The notes under the pieces were generated by a model, which saw nothing but the letters and a program-made list of their open reading frames with translations, had not been told where the DNA came from and made no database searches. A stretch of DNA of 64,000 bases, from assembly GCA_025330725.1 (NCBI GenBank), contig JAIWND010000002.1, positions 1,726,001 to 1,790,000 of the forward strand. The letters are read 5' to 3'. This document shows positions 44,892-56,824 of the stretch, in pieces (within the stretch, counting starts at the first letter, position 1; each line of letters opens with the position of its first letter). The translations under genes were made by a program, and so were the position numbers. The DNA comes from Chlamydoabsidia padenii. Lineage: Eukaryota; Mucoromycota; Mucoromycetes; Mucorales; Cunninghamellaceae.

Positions 44892-46466
44892 ATGTCTACT
44901 TTAAAACAACTCCTTGATGACGTTGAAACCAACTCTGGCATTCGACTAAGGTAAAAAAAAAGAAAACGTGCTTGTTTTTAGGATCTTAATCACTTTTTTT
45001 TTTTTTTTTTTTTTTTTTAAAAACTTGCAGAAAACGCTACATGGCGGCGGCCCTGCTCGTCAAAAAGTTGGACGGTATCGACTATATCCCTTGCCAGCAA
45101 CTCTCTAGTCGTGTCCAACATTCCATTTATGTCAAGGTCAAAAAACCTAATGATTGGGCCACGATTGGTATTGTTGAGCGCTCAATTCAAACCGACGATG
45201 GATTACTGGTGCTACGATTGACAAACCTTCGGAACAGCTACTTTGATCTCTTCCTCTCTGACAAGGCGCATGATCGATATAAGGATTTGGTCAAGATTGG
45301 ATCAGTCATTGGAATCACCAAACCGGTGGTTTTATCTGTAAGTATACTTGCTATAGACGACTAGAATGGGGCGGAGGAGAAACCACTGGTTGATAACTAA
45401 CATACATACCCTTTTTTTCTTCTTTATATTTGTCACTCATCTTCACAAAAGACAGATGGCACTGTAGGTTTTCATGTCAATCATCTCAATCAACTCTGGC
45501 ATATTGGTGAAAGCTTGGATATGGGACGATGCGAAGCATACTTGCAACAAAACAAAAGGTGTCCTGCTACGATCGATAGGCAAGTACATTCTATCCCTAT
45601 TATTTATGACTCTAATCTTTTTTTTGTCTACATAGGCGATCTGGTGCATTTTGTGATACTCATATAGTAAGCGTCTGTAATCTATCCAAGAATGGACGTA
45701 TGGAATTGGCATCAGGGTAAGGGAAACATAGGTAACATAGGGAACAAGAGCACTGATTTTACTTGTCTTTGACTTTTTATTATTATTATAGGGACAGCGG
45801 CATAGATATTCGATGGACATCCACCTCACAATCAAGACAGGGGCAAATACAATACCAAGCCATCTCGGACGGTACTTACTCACACATGAAGAAAAAGGAA
45901 CATGTGTATTCTATTAAGGGCAAAAGAATGACTTCTGATGGCAAAGAACTAAACAAGAAACCCGTAGTAGATCAACAAAAAGCAGACAAAGAAAAGGATG
46001 CTTGGACGTAAGGCATCACACTATGTATTTGAATAGGGATGTACTGACTGACTGATGGGTTTTTATTGTAATAGGAAATTCCTCAAAGGTCATAATGATC
46101 CTGGTGCTATCAATATTCGGAAAATCAAAGGCATACAAGATGAAACTCCACGTAAGTAACAGGTGTTGAATAACAAAAATCTCCTTGTAACATCAACTAA
46201 TACTCTTTTTTATCTCTTATCAGGGACGGCTTTATCCAAGGAGGCGCTTTTGAAGGTGTACAACAAAAGAATACTGGAAAGTGATGAAACACAATCAAAG
46301 GTAAAACACAAGAGGACGGGGAAGAAAAAAGTAAATGTAATTATAGACTCTATTGCTAACCATGTTTTTATTATAGAAGCGCTCAATAGAACAGATCTTA
46401 GAAATGGAACAACGCAAGAAGAGCAAGACCAAGAAAACTGACAAGCCTGAATTCATCTATCTGTAA
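44892..46466 (+). CDS. MCM10: DNA replication initiation factor Mcm10
   Basis: Binds DNA and the CMG helicase to activate origins and recruit polymerase alpha. Exons: 44892..44950, 45031..45337, 45452..45579, 45636..45716, 45792..46007, 46075..46151, 46224..46300, 46377..46466; 344 aa. An OB fold (about 30-120: WATIGIVERS, LTNLRNSYFDLFLS, IGSVIGITKPVVL) is followed by the conserved CCCH zinc motif: MGRC, KRCPATID and GAFCDTH. A basic C-terminal region (ILEMEQRKKSKTKK) ends the protein. It is shorter than yeast Mcm10 (about 570 aa), with little N-terminal sequence before the OB fold and no extra metazoan-type C-terminal zinc ribbon. The intron 45580..45635 uses a GC donor (GCAAGT), required to keep the zinc motif in frame. 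Confidence 0.9.
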
Positions 46467-47278
46467 AAAACAACAACAACATTAGTCTAGCTAATTCCCT
46501 ATCTTATATGTTATTGGAATCATTTGTATTTAGTATCCATTGTTAATAGAATATCATCATTACTACCTATCCCCTGCACATTTGTCCCCAGTTTATACAT
46601 TCATCTAATAAACTACTACACTCACACAATGCAACATCAATATCGGCGTTTAAATATTTCCCCACTTTTACTCAATCCCTTCTCTTCTCTTTCCAACCCC
46701 TCTTTTTTTTTATTTATTATTATTATCTACATTATACCAGCTTGTTGTCAATTATAATATGATACTATTCACATCCTTCCTCACCACTTGTTGTTGCATG
46801 ATAATGTAATCTACTTGATCGACTAAACATCCCTTCCTTGCTTACCTGGCGATAGTTGACTATAAACCCGATTCTCAGAAGGTAAAATACTTGACAAAGT
46901 AAATATATTTTGTTAAAGTCTACTAAAATTTAATTTTTGCTTTACTTTATATGTTTTTTAGTTTTTTATACTGGTTTGGATACTTTTACATGCATCTTTG
47001 TACACCATGTAAAGGAACCTGGCAAAAAAAAAAAGAAGAAAATTCTAGTAAACTGGTAGGCTATGTAGTGGAAGCTCTAGCCGGATAAAATGTGGTGTAT
47101 CTATTGTATCCCCTATAATGATCTCAAAAATCTTTATAGGCAAAGGTAAGGTTTATGAAATATGTTGACTATATATATCACTGGCCAAAAATACAAATTC
47201 CATACTCACCCACATTTTCTTTTTTTGATTATTTTGTTCTTTTTTGCCTTTAGAAATCATTCCCTTCTTCTCTTTGAA
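46467..47278. other. Intergenic, MCM10 3' flank and cyclin promoter
   Basis: AATAAACT near 46602; AT-rich. A polypyrimidine tract ending CTTTAG at 47253 just before the cyclin ATG could be a 5' UTR acceptor. No gene or exact CGGGATTT copy seen. Confidence 0.5.
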
Positions 47279-49855
47279 ATGGCTTTGAACAATGCGGTAT
47301 CGTCTTGCTTGGATCCTGCATATGAACAACAGCAACAACAACAAGGCGTTAGGTGCTCTCTACCCTTTATACCTCATGATTTGATCCAACCTTTGCGTGA
47401 TGCTTTGCCGAAAATAGACGAAGCACTCCTCTCTAGTGTCCCTGTGGAAGCTGTCCCTCTTTGTCAGCAACTCTTTGATGCATGGTTATCAACAAATGCA
47501 CCTGGATCTGACATCACTCGACCACCAAGAGCGAAAACAACAATGAATATTGCCTCTCTTTGTCAACAACCATCACCGCCTCTTTTGCCACAAAAGGAAC
47601 ATCAGCAGGAAGAAAGACAACAATCAAAGCAGCAACATCCTCCTCCTCCTCCTGATCGCCAACCAAAACTTGCTCAAGCACCCGGATCCCTTATCAAGTC
47701 CAATATGCCAAACCAGTGTCGAAAAAGTCAATCTACATCTCGTCTGTCCTCTTGGTTCTCTTGGACATTTCCAAAAAGACGAAATCCAGTGGTGGTACCG
47801 ATCGACCAGGAGAAAAAAAAATCCGCCCATCAAAATATTTCCGACTTTGTCTCGGTCAATGCAACAAAACCACGATATTTAACACCAGCAGCACACACCA
47901 CTTCTCTCTCCCCAGCGGATGGTCTACAACATCAACAAAAGCAATCACAGCCACCTGCGTTACCACAGCGACCACAGGTGCAACAGATTCACCAACCACG
48001 TGTACCTCCAAGCGTCCATCATCACTCAACACATCAACACACTCAATCTCATCCTGATCATGAACCACAAAAGCAGCAAGGCTCTCACCATCCACCCGAG
48101 CTATCACCCTCATTATCATCATCCTCATCCACCACTACATCAACATCAACATCAGCAACCTATTTATCCAGAACAAGCCAAAGAGTCAACGACAACAACT
48201 CGACTGGATATCGGCGAAGCTTTTCTTTTATGTTATCAAGGCTCGGAACCAAGGTACGAAGGGTGATCCAAAGCAGCAGCCAAGGCATCCACCCACAACT
48301 CAGATCAGCTAATATCACTGGCACTACTCAACCTCTCTCCGACTTGACTCGAGCCAATAGCAATGCAAATCATATATCAGCTTCTACCAACGACTTGAAC
48401 ATACGAAAACTTAAAGGCAGTGTGTCTCTTGGAACAGATGTTTTCAACAATGTGGGATCTATGAAGAAGCACTTGGACAACACACCGTTGCAAACCTCTA
48501 GCAACATTGTGGAATCGATACGACCGACAGTCAATAGTGATGATAATAACAACGACGATACCCAATCTGATATATCAAGGACTAACTGGAAGGAGCTCTC
48601 ATTCGACATACCACAATCATCAACATTAGCAACATTACAGAAAGATTTATCAGCAAATCACAACGACACCGAAATGACCACCATTACCGTTAAACAGTCA
48701 ACAGCACCTCTTTTATCAGCATCTCAAGATGGCCGGTCCTTCTACAGCACAATGTTTCAAGAAATCGACGATGACGATTACAGTGAATACAGCGAAGATG
48801 ATGACGATGACGACCATACCAGCAAAGACAAAGACAAAGTAGACGACACAGGCTCTCTTTTACATCAACACAGCTATGGAGAATACGACATCAACTTGAA
48901 AACACCATGGAGCCCACCTTCATCTTCGGCAAAGCGCATCATCAAATCAAGTAAAACAGACGTCAATATGAAAAACGAACTCTCGGTACCTTTTATCAAA
49001 ATGGGTCTTGGTAAAAGAAATGGCTTGGATGTTGAAGATCAAGTACAGTATACCACTCGGTCCATGTCATCCACTTCATTTGCTTTACAATGGCAAGAAA
49101 AGTTCCATGATCAACAACAACCTCGTGAACGCATTGTTGGGACTTTGAAAAGGTAAACTTCCTCCCTTTATCGCTCATTTATCCACTAATTTCTTCTCTT
49201 TCTTTAGTGTGTCTATGACTCTTTACAACATCATTTGTCACAATCACGCATACCAGCAATTCAACTCGGACAATGCTTATGTAGCTCACCCAAATTTCGA
49301 CCCAGGAAGGAACACCAAGGAATTGTTCGCTCCAGTTCCCCTTACACATTGGCGCGATATCTTTGATCAAATTGCCTACATCTACGATAATGGTGTGGTA
49401 AGTAGAAACTCATAATGAAAAAAAAAAAAAGTGACAATTTCATCATGTCTCTAACTCTTTTTACTTTTTTGTAGCTAACAGCTGAACATGCCATTATTAC
49501 CATGATCTACATTGAACGGATGCTGGAGAACTCAAAACAACATCTTTGTGAAGTGAATTGGCGACTCATTGTATTGGCTGGTCTAATTGCGTCTATCAAG
49601 GTATGGGATGACTGTGCTGTATACAACATGGACTTTGTCCACATCTTCCCTGAATTGAACATTAAACATATGTAAGTAGAATAGTAAAGGCCTGGAATTC
49701 ATTCTTTTATTGTTACTCATCATCTCTATATCTTTTTTTATCAATCTTGTAGAAACCTACTTGAACGACGTTTCCTAGAACACCTCGACTGGGACGTATC
49801 TGTCAGATGCTCACTATTTGCAAGCACCTACTTTGAACTGCGGGAACATAGTTAG
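47279..49855 (+). CDS. Cyclin Y-type (CCNY/PCL-like) protein with long disordered N-terminus
   Basis: Exons: 47279..49152, 49208..49397, 49475..49671, 49753..49855; 787 aa. The last about 150 residues carry a CCNY-class cyclin box: WRDIFDQIAYIYDNGV, LTAEHAIITMIYIERML, NWRLIVLAGLIASIKVWDD, and NLLERRFLEHLDWDVSV. Human cyclin Y (CDK14/16 partner) is about 340 aa; here some 600 residues of Ser/Gln/Pro/His-rich sequence precede the box, with an acidic patch (EDDDDDDH). Membrane targeting by N-myristoylation, as in human CCNY, is not supported because the second residue is Ala. Start chosen at MALNNAVSS; the upstream extension of the frame runs through a likely 5' UTR acceptor. Kinase partner not inferred. 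Confidence 0.85.
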
Positions 49856-50120
49856 CTTATTATACTTTATAGACTTTTTTTTTTGTTTTACTAGTTTAGT
49901 TTGTTATCATCCTCCCCCTTTTTTTGGCATTAGGCACTAGCAAATCCAATTAAACACATCATAGTCCATAGTTTTTAATATGATATAATAAAAAAAAAGT
50001 ATCCTATACCCTTGTCCACTTGTAATGGTATCAATGTCAAAAAATGAATTTCTATGTGGGACATTCATGCAAAATATTAAACCCCGACCATCTCCATTTG
50101 TAGGTATTTTGTCACTACAT

Positions 50121-50174
50121 TCCTTCATTAGAGTCAATCCCTTCATTAGGGTCAACCCCTTCACCAGGGTCGAC
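50121..50174 (+). repeat. 18-bp tandem repeat, three copies
   Basis: Units read roughly CCCTTCATTAGGGTCAAC; unit 1 has AGAGTCAAT and unit 3 has ACCAGGGTCGAC. Located about 460-510 bp upstream of KRS1. Confidence 0.7.
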
Positions 50175-50246
50175 TCTTTATCCACACAGCTTCTTGTTAT
50201 GTTTATCTTCATAAGGTAAAAAGGGAATAAAGTGAAAAGCGAAAAG

Positions 50247-50258
50247 CGGGATTTGAAA
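50247..50258 (+). promoter_or_regulatory. CGGGATTT motif, KRS1 upstream region
   Basis: CGGGATTTGAAA, full consensus, about 370 bp before the KRS1 ATG. Confidence 0.35.
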
Positions 50259-50629
50259 AACTGCTGTCGGAAATGTCAAACCATGGGCGCCTTGGACTAT
50301 TGAAGATCCATCATCTTTTAACAAAAAGCGCAGTTCTTTTCCATTATATGTGATAATTCCGTCATAATGCAACGGATGCATTGTGTATATTACTTGAAAA
50401 TAGGACTAAGCAAAAGCAAAAGTGACACATAGTGAGCTGGATGATGATATAAATGGAAACAGCCGACATGGTGGCTGAGATCAGGGTCCACCAGAAAAAA
50501 AAAAAAAAAAGTCACCACCAATCTGGTTTATAAAATAAAATCAGTTCCATTTTGCCTTTTTCGCTCTTTTTTTTTTTTATATATCTCTCTCTTTCTCTTT
50601 TATTTATTCCTTCCATCCTACACCTCAAT

Positions 50630-52505
50630 ATGGCCGACGCTGTCAACGAGAAAAACCTTCAAAAGGATCCCGTCACTGGTGAAATGATCTCCAAGTCGTA
50701 AGTAATACGCTGATGCTAATAGGTTGAATTCCATTATTGTGTTAACCATTCTTTTTCTTCTTGTATTATTATTAATATAGTGAATTGAAGAGACGTACCA
50801 AGCAACGTGAAAAGGACGCTGCCAAGGCTGCCAAGGCTGCTGCTGCACCCGCCAAGGACGACAAGCCCAAGAATGCTGAAGAAGGTGAAGAAGATTTGAA
50901 CCCCAACGTAAGTAGTAGTTTAAATACACGGGATATAGGGTAAATATTGAAAAAAAAAAAAAGCTAACTAGCCTTCTTTTTATTATCATGTAGCAATACT
51001 TCGAATTACGTAGCAAGTCCATTCGTCAATTGCGTGAAAACCAATCACCCAATCCTTATCCTCACAAATTCCAAGTGGATGTGGCTCTTCCTACCTTTAT
51101 TGAAAAATACAGCAAGCTCGAAGCCGGCCAAGTAGCTGAAGAAGTGATTTCTGTGGCTGGTCGTATCCATAACAAGCGCGCGTCTGGTGCCAAGCTCCGA
51201 TTCTACGATTTACATGGCGAAGGTGTCAAGATCCAAATCATGGCGTCTGCGGCTGATAACGAAGAAGGTGACTTTGCTGCGATCCATGACTTGTTGCGTC
51301 GTGGTGACATTGTTGGTGTCAGTGGTTGTCCTGGTAAGACCAAGCGTGGTGAACTTTCCATCTTCCCCAAAAAGGTCCAATTGTTGTCACCCTGTTTGCG
51401 TATGTTGCCCAAGTCCAATTATGGTTTCAAGGATCAAGAACAACGTTACCGCCAACGATACCTGGATTTGATCATGAACACCAACGTCCGCGACAAGTTT
51501 ATCACTCGATCCAAGATCATCAGCTACTTGCGCTCTTATTTGGACAAGCAAGGTTTCTTGGAAGTGGAAACTCCTATGATGAACCAAATCGCCGGTGGTG
51601 CCACAGCCAAGCCTTTTATCACTCACCATAATGATCTCAAGCTCGATATGTTTATGCGTATTGCTCCTGAACTCTTCCTCAAGATGTTGACTGTGGGTGG
51701 ATTGGATCGTGTGTATGAAATCGGCCGTCAATTCCGTAACGAAGGTATCGACTTGACTCACAACCCTGAATTCACTACTTGCGAATTCTACATGGCCTAT
51801 GCTGATATGTACGACTTGATGGAAATGACGGAAGAATTGATCTCTGGTATGGTGCACAGTCTGTTTGGTACTTACAAGATTGAATATCACCCTCAAGGCC
51901 CTGATGCTCCTTCTATGGAAATCGACTTTTCTCCTCCCTTCAAGCGCATGGACATGATTCAAACTTTGGAAGAAAAGCTCAATGTGACCTTCCCTGCTGG
52001 TGACCAACTCCACACTGACGAAACCAACCAATTCTTGAACGACCTCTTGAAGAAGCACAACATTGACTGTTCAGCACCTCGCACCAACGCTCGCATGTTG
52101 GACAAGTTGGTGGGTGAATACCTCGAAGTCAACTGTATCTCTCCTACCTTCATTACCGGTCATCCCATGATGATGTCTCCTTTGGCCAAGAAGCACCGTG
52201 AACGCAATGGCTTGTGTGAACGCTTCGAATTGTTTGTCGCTACCAAGGAAGTGTGTAACGCCTATACCGAATTGAACGATCCCTTTGACCAACGTGAACG
52301 ATTTGCTCAACAAGCCTCGGATAAGGATGCCGGTGATGACGAAGCTCAAGTTATTGATGAAAACTTTTGTCAAGCTTTGGAATACGGGTTGCCTCCTACT
52401 GGTGGTTGGGGTATGGGTTTGGATCGTTTGACCATGTTCTTGACCAACTCCAACAACATCAAGGAAGTCTTGCTCTTCCCTGCCATGAAGCCTAGCGAAG
52501 ATTAG
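50630..52505 (+). CDS. KRS1: Cytosolic lysyl-tRNA synthetase (class II)
   Basis: Charges tRNA-Lys for cytosolic translation. Exons: 50630..50697, 50781..50907, 50994..52505; 568 aa, standard for eukaryotes. The N-terminal extension is Lys/Ala-rich ([19 protein letters not shown]), the helix that binds tRNA in eukaryotic enzymes. An OB anticodon-binding domain follows ([20 protein letters not shown]). Class II motifs: motif 1 around [10 protein letters not shown], motif 2 [18 protein letters not shown] and motif 3 [16 protein letters not shown]. Codon choice is strongly biased to C-ending and highly expressed-type codons compared with neighbours. A long antisense ORF (51387..52058) is a by-product of that bias. 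No mitochondrial presequence from the first ATG. Confidence 0.97.
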
Positions 52506-52854
52506 ATTAGATATAGTTTAGGTATGGTGTTTTTTTTTTTAAATATATATAGCTGGTTTTTGTTTTTGTGTGTATAATCTCTCCTTCTTTTTTTAAAAAA
52601 ATAAAATAAAACTATCACTCTATTGATTTGACAAGTTGGTTGTTGTAATTGATTTGGCTGTTGTACTACAGGGTCCAGTGTTATGGTATATTCAAATCCC
52701 GTCTTTTAAAATTCAAACGCCGTCGAAAATGTGGCATGATTTTCCGATCAAATGATCCATTTATTTCAAAGTGTCTTTATTGTGTTATGTGTCAAATTAT
52801 AATACTAACTATGGGGAGGGGAAGGATTCATAATACTAAAACTAAAGGATTTCA
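52506..52854. other. Convergent gap
   Basis: AATAAAATAAAA near 52601 and a CGGGATTT motif in minus orientation at 52691..52701. No gene seen. Confidence 0.55.
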
Positions 52855-53587
52855 TTAAGGGCTTGCTGGAATTTCATCGCCATTGGGTTTAGCAATGATC
52901 ACAGTGCATGGACTGTGATGTGCAATATGATCACTGACACTACCTAGCAAGGCTCTATTATAAATATATAAAAAAAAAAAAGTTAATCTGGTACATTATT
53001 CTTTTTTATTGCATTACCTTTTGATAATACCATAATTTCGAGACCCGACAATGATCACATCTGCTTTGCATTCAGTTGCCTTTCGTACGATTTCAGATTT
53101 CGGATCACCTACCAAAGAGATGGCTTTACAAGCAATCTATATATAAAAAAAAAGGAGATGTGTGTCAGTGTGTAATATGCCGGGGTTTGAATTTACCTGT
53201 TTCTTTGCAAGTTTATGTGCATAATGTTTCAACAAGTGATGACTTGCTTCTCGGCGCTCCTCGCCTATTTCATCCAAGTATCCGGTAGCATTGATATAGG
53301 GAGCCACAGGTATATCGATTTGTCGTACATGGAGTAGCATAACCTATCAAAACAAATCATCAGTAAGTAAGAAAGGACCCTTTCTTGAAGGGGGGTAAAG
53401 TAGTAGTACTTACTAGATCAGTTTTTGGCTGGACAAAATGATTCAATGCCCAATAGAAAGCATCTTTACCAGAAGAGTCATCAAGACAAACACATATGAC
53501 TCGATTTACTTGAGAGGATGTTCCTTCTGAGCTATGGATTTCAACATCCACAGGTGTAGTACCGCTTCCAGGTGGTATATCTGTCAT
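52855..53587 (-). CDS. Universal stress protein (UspA family)
   Basis: Exons: 53414..53587, 53197..53343, 53018..53136, 52855..52954; 179 aa. After a short Gly/Ser-rich N-terminus comes the Usp fold: NRVICVCLDDSSGKDAFYWA, MLLHVRQIDIP, then the nucleotide-binding region DVIIVGSRNYGIIKRALLGS and SVSDHIAHHSPCTVIIA. The ATP-binding pattern G-2x-G-9x-G-S/T is kept except that the second Gly is Asn (GSRNYG), so ATP binding is uncertain. Cytosolic; role in stress response inferred from family only. Intron 53137-53196 side contains a CGGGGTTTGAAT motif variant. Confidence 0.88.
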
Positions 53588-54432
53588 TTTACTTTTATGT
53601 ATGTTAAAAAAAGAAAGGAAAAAAAAAAAAAAAAAAAGAGAGAGAGAGAGAGAGAAATGAAAAAAGAAAGCGTGTGAGTGTGATTTTTATATATTTGGTG
53701 TGAGAAAAAAGTTGCATGATTCATTCAGTGTCGGCGAATAAATAAAAGGTGAATGAGAAACCAAAGTAGTCCCGGGTTAGTACATCAAGTAGAGAGCACA
53801 TTTAACATATGATATTCTGTTGCATAAATTTGTTTAATCATCACGTCATTTATACCATATCCCATCAAATAAACATAAGACAACAAGTGTTTTATTGTTA
53901 AAAAAAAAAAGAGAGATAAATCACTATACTAGTTATACTAAAGAGAGAGAGAGAGAATACACCACTCTTTATGTTGTTGCTGATATCTTTTGTACTGCAA
54001 TGTCAGTATACCCTTGTCTATCAAGATAAAGAAACAACATATAGTATGAGTTGAGCATATGCTATTATAATTTTTACCTTGGCTGTCTCGTCACCCTTTT
54101 TCACCATTCAGTAGTGTATTATCATTCTAGCAGTCATTTCAAGTGTCTTGGTCTATTACGTATAAAAGAATTATCAATACTATTGTTGTTATTTTTGTTA
54201 TCAAAGAGGTAAAGAAAAGGGGAGACAAAAAGGGAGACAAAAAAATTTCACATTTCCCGATCGATCTTGAGTGGAGATTGAAGGCGGGATTTAAAACTCC
54301 AGCGAATAATTTTTTTTCATTGCTTGTATTTTTTTTTTTTTTCTTCTTCCCTTCTTTACTTTGACTTTTTTCCTTTTACATTTGTTTACTATCGGCATAC
54401 CGTCACTCACTCTACACTAGTTGCCTTTAATT
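53588..54432. other. Divergent promoter region USP / HSF1
   Basis: A and GA repeats next to the USP start (53620-53655), a second GA run near 53945, and a CGGGATTTAAAA motif at 54285. No gene seen. No obvious inverted nGAAn heat-shock array was noted. Confidence 0.5.
54285..54296 (+). promoter_or_regulatory. CGGGATTT motif, HSF1 promoter
   Basis: CGGGATTTAAAA, 137 bp before the HSF1 ATG, followed by a T-rich leader. Confidence 0.4.
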
Positions 54433-56667
54433 ATGAGCAAACCTTCGTCTTCTACAATTGCTCAACTTGAAGAACTCTCACCAAACAAGAACTCTCACGA
54501 CTATTCCTCCACTCTAGGCACCATTATGAACACTATTAAGGGATCAGCACTCAACAACCAAACCCTCGTCAGTACAAACAATCAGGGACAACGACCTACT
54601 GCTATGCAAAAAAACGTTGCACCTTTTTTAAATAAGGTCTACAAGTAAGACATTACAACTAATTATGGAAAACCAAGTAATACTAACCACTTTTCTCTTA
54701 AATGTGCTTAGTATGGTCAATGATCCAAACTCTGATGATCTTATTCGTTGGTCTACCGATGGCAAGTCCTTCTTTGTGGTCCGACATGAAGACTTTGCCA
54801 GGTCTGTACTCCCCCGATTCTTCAAGCACAGCAACTTTTCGTCCTTTGTCCGTCAACTCAACATGTACGGCTTCCATAAAGTACCTCACCTTCAACATGG
54901 TGTACTCCATTCCGACAGCGACTCTGAACAGTGGGAATTCAGCAATCCTCACTTTCAACGAAATCAACCGGATCTACTGTTACTGGTCACTAGAAAAAAA
55001 GGGCGGGATAATGATGATAAGGAATTGAACAACAACAACAGTAACAACAACAGCACGGCAGGAACAAGCTCATCCAAAGGGTCTTCAACATCATCCACCA
55101 ATCTTGATCTACAGCACATTATGGAAGAAATTCAAGTGATCAAGCAACACCAGATGAATATCAGCTCTCAACTCAAGGATATCCAAAACGACAACTCGAT
55201 CCTTTGGCAAGAAACGATCTCGGCGCAGGAAAGACATCAGCGACATCAAGACACTATCGATAAAATATTGCGTTTCTTGGCTTCTGTCTTCTCCAATGAT
55301 AAATCCATGGCTATACCTAGAAAACGGCGGTATTTGTTGGAAGCACCTGATACGGATAACAAGGATCAACAAGATATAGAATACAAGCAGAATGGAATCA
55401 AGGACAAGGACAACAATGGTCGACCTTCAAAAGTACAAAAGACGAGGGTAAAACCGGAATTCAAGCTGGAGGACTTTGTATCAGGCCTACAAGAATGTGA
55501 TGAAACTACATCATCATCGTCTTTACCGTCTTCACAAGCACATTACAATAAATCGACTGATCCCAACTCTGAACTTGCTGATGCCATTGCATTACATGAC
55601 AAGTCAAAACAATCATCATGTAAGTTGAATTGAAACTCCTCTCCCCACTGATCTAATAGTCTTATTATTATTATTATTATTATTACATTAGCACTCTCAA
55701 CTCTACGACCACCAATGCAACTACCTCATGATATAACTCAGGTGATGAGTCCTCAACAAATACAAGGTCTACAAAGCTTGATCAGTTTAGCTCAATCGAA
55801 TCCTGCACTTTTATCCCAACTGACAACTGATGTATTTAATACTTATCATCAAAACAATCATACGACAAACAACAACATAACAACATCTGTGCCTGCAACA
55901 ACAACATCTACAAAGCCAGATTATTCCCATTTCAGCCAACCATCATCATCCTCAGTAGCAGCAGCAACAACATCCTTTGATCCGGCATCCATCCCATCAT
56001 CACTTTACTCTGTCCTACAACCTCAACTTACCCAGCAACCCTTCAACTTGACCAATACTGGCACAAACAGGTACACACCGACCAATAATCAACGAGGTAT
56101 TATGCCAGCTGCCATTCAACCTAGACCAACTTCTACTACAAATACAACCAACTCGATTGAAGCATTGGCAACGACGACACCTATCACAACATTAGAACCT
56201 CTATTCACACCGACGACGACGACAATAACACAACAAGGTTCTACTACACCATTTACTAGTCCAGCAAGTAGTACTGCCATCACACCAAATGAAAATTCGA
56301 CTAATTTCATTGGATCTTACTTACCACCACCATCCAGTAATAATAACATTGACGATTTGAATAGTGACATTGACATGCTTGGTTCGAATATCGAAGCACT
56401 GGCTCAACAACTTGGATTTGATCCTAACAAGACAAATGATGATATTCTTGGTTATGTGGATATGGACAAATTCCTGCAGGCTTATGGTAAGAATAAAAGA
56501 GAAAAGAGAAAAGAAATGGATATTTAATGTGCTACTTTTATTCAAAACAAACAAACATAGAAGATGCTAACGTGCAAGATAATATGGACAACATTTACCC
56601 TCCGGATACATCTAGTCAGGCTGGACCTGTGTCTCCTTCAGCCGAAACTCAAGATAAAACTAGATAA
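54433..56667 (+). CDS. HSF1: Heat shock transcription factor Hsf1
   Basis: Master activator of chaperone genes. Exons: 54433..54644, 54712..55619, 55692..56486, 56561..56667; 673 aa. The HSF DNA-binding domain spans about residues 62-168: VAPFLNKVYNMVNDP, LIRWSTDGKSFFV, and the recognition helix FSSFVRQLNMYGFHKV. A Ser/Asn linker leads to the HR-A/B trimerisation coiled coil (about 215-275: IMEEIQVIKQHQMNISSQL). The C-terminal half is N/T/Q-rich and ends with acidic/hydrophobic patches (DDLNSDIDMLGSNIEALAQQ) that look like an activation domain. The first intron interrupts the DNA-binding domain. Start: the first ATG in frame, after a non-ATG extension upstream. Confidence 0.95.
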
Positions 56668-56824
56668 TTTGTGTAGTATAGTATTTGATTGATTGATTGT
56701 GTGGAATAAAAAAGTAGTATATTACTGTCAACACCAGAATCGGGCTTTTAAATGGTTTGACGGGGGGATATTTTTTAGATTGAAACTTTTTTTTTTTTTT
56801 TTTTTCTTCTTCTTTTCTTTAACA

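Larger units (their letters stand above)
49856..50629. other. Intergenic, cyclin 3' flank and KRS1 promoter
   Basis: Contains a three-unit 18-bp repeat (50121..50174), a CGGGATTTGAAA motif at 50247 and an A17-type run near 50495. No gene seen. Confidence 0.55.

Noticed and set aside
51387..52058. 223-codon ORF antisense to KRS1
   Set aside because: Strong codon bias of KRS1 leaves the antisense frame open; no recognisable protein.
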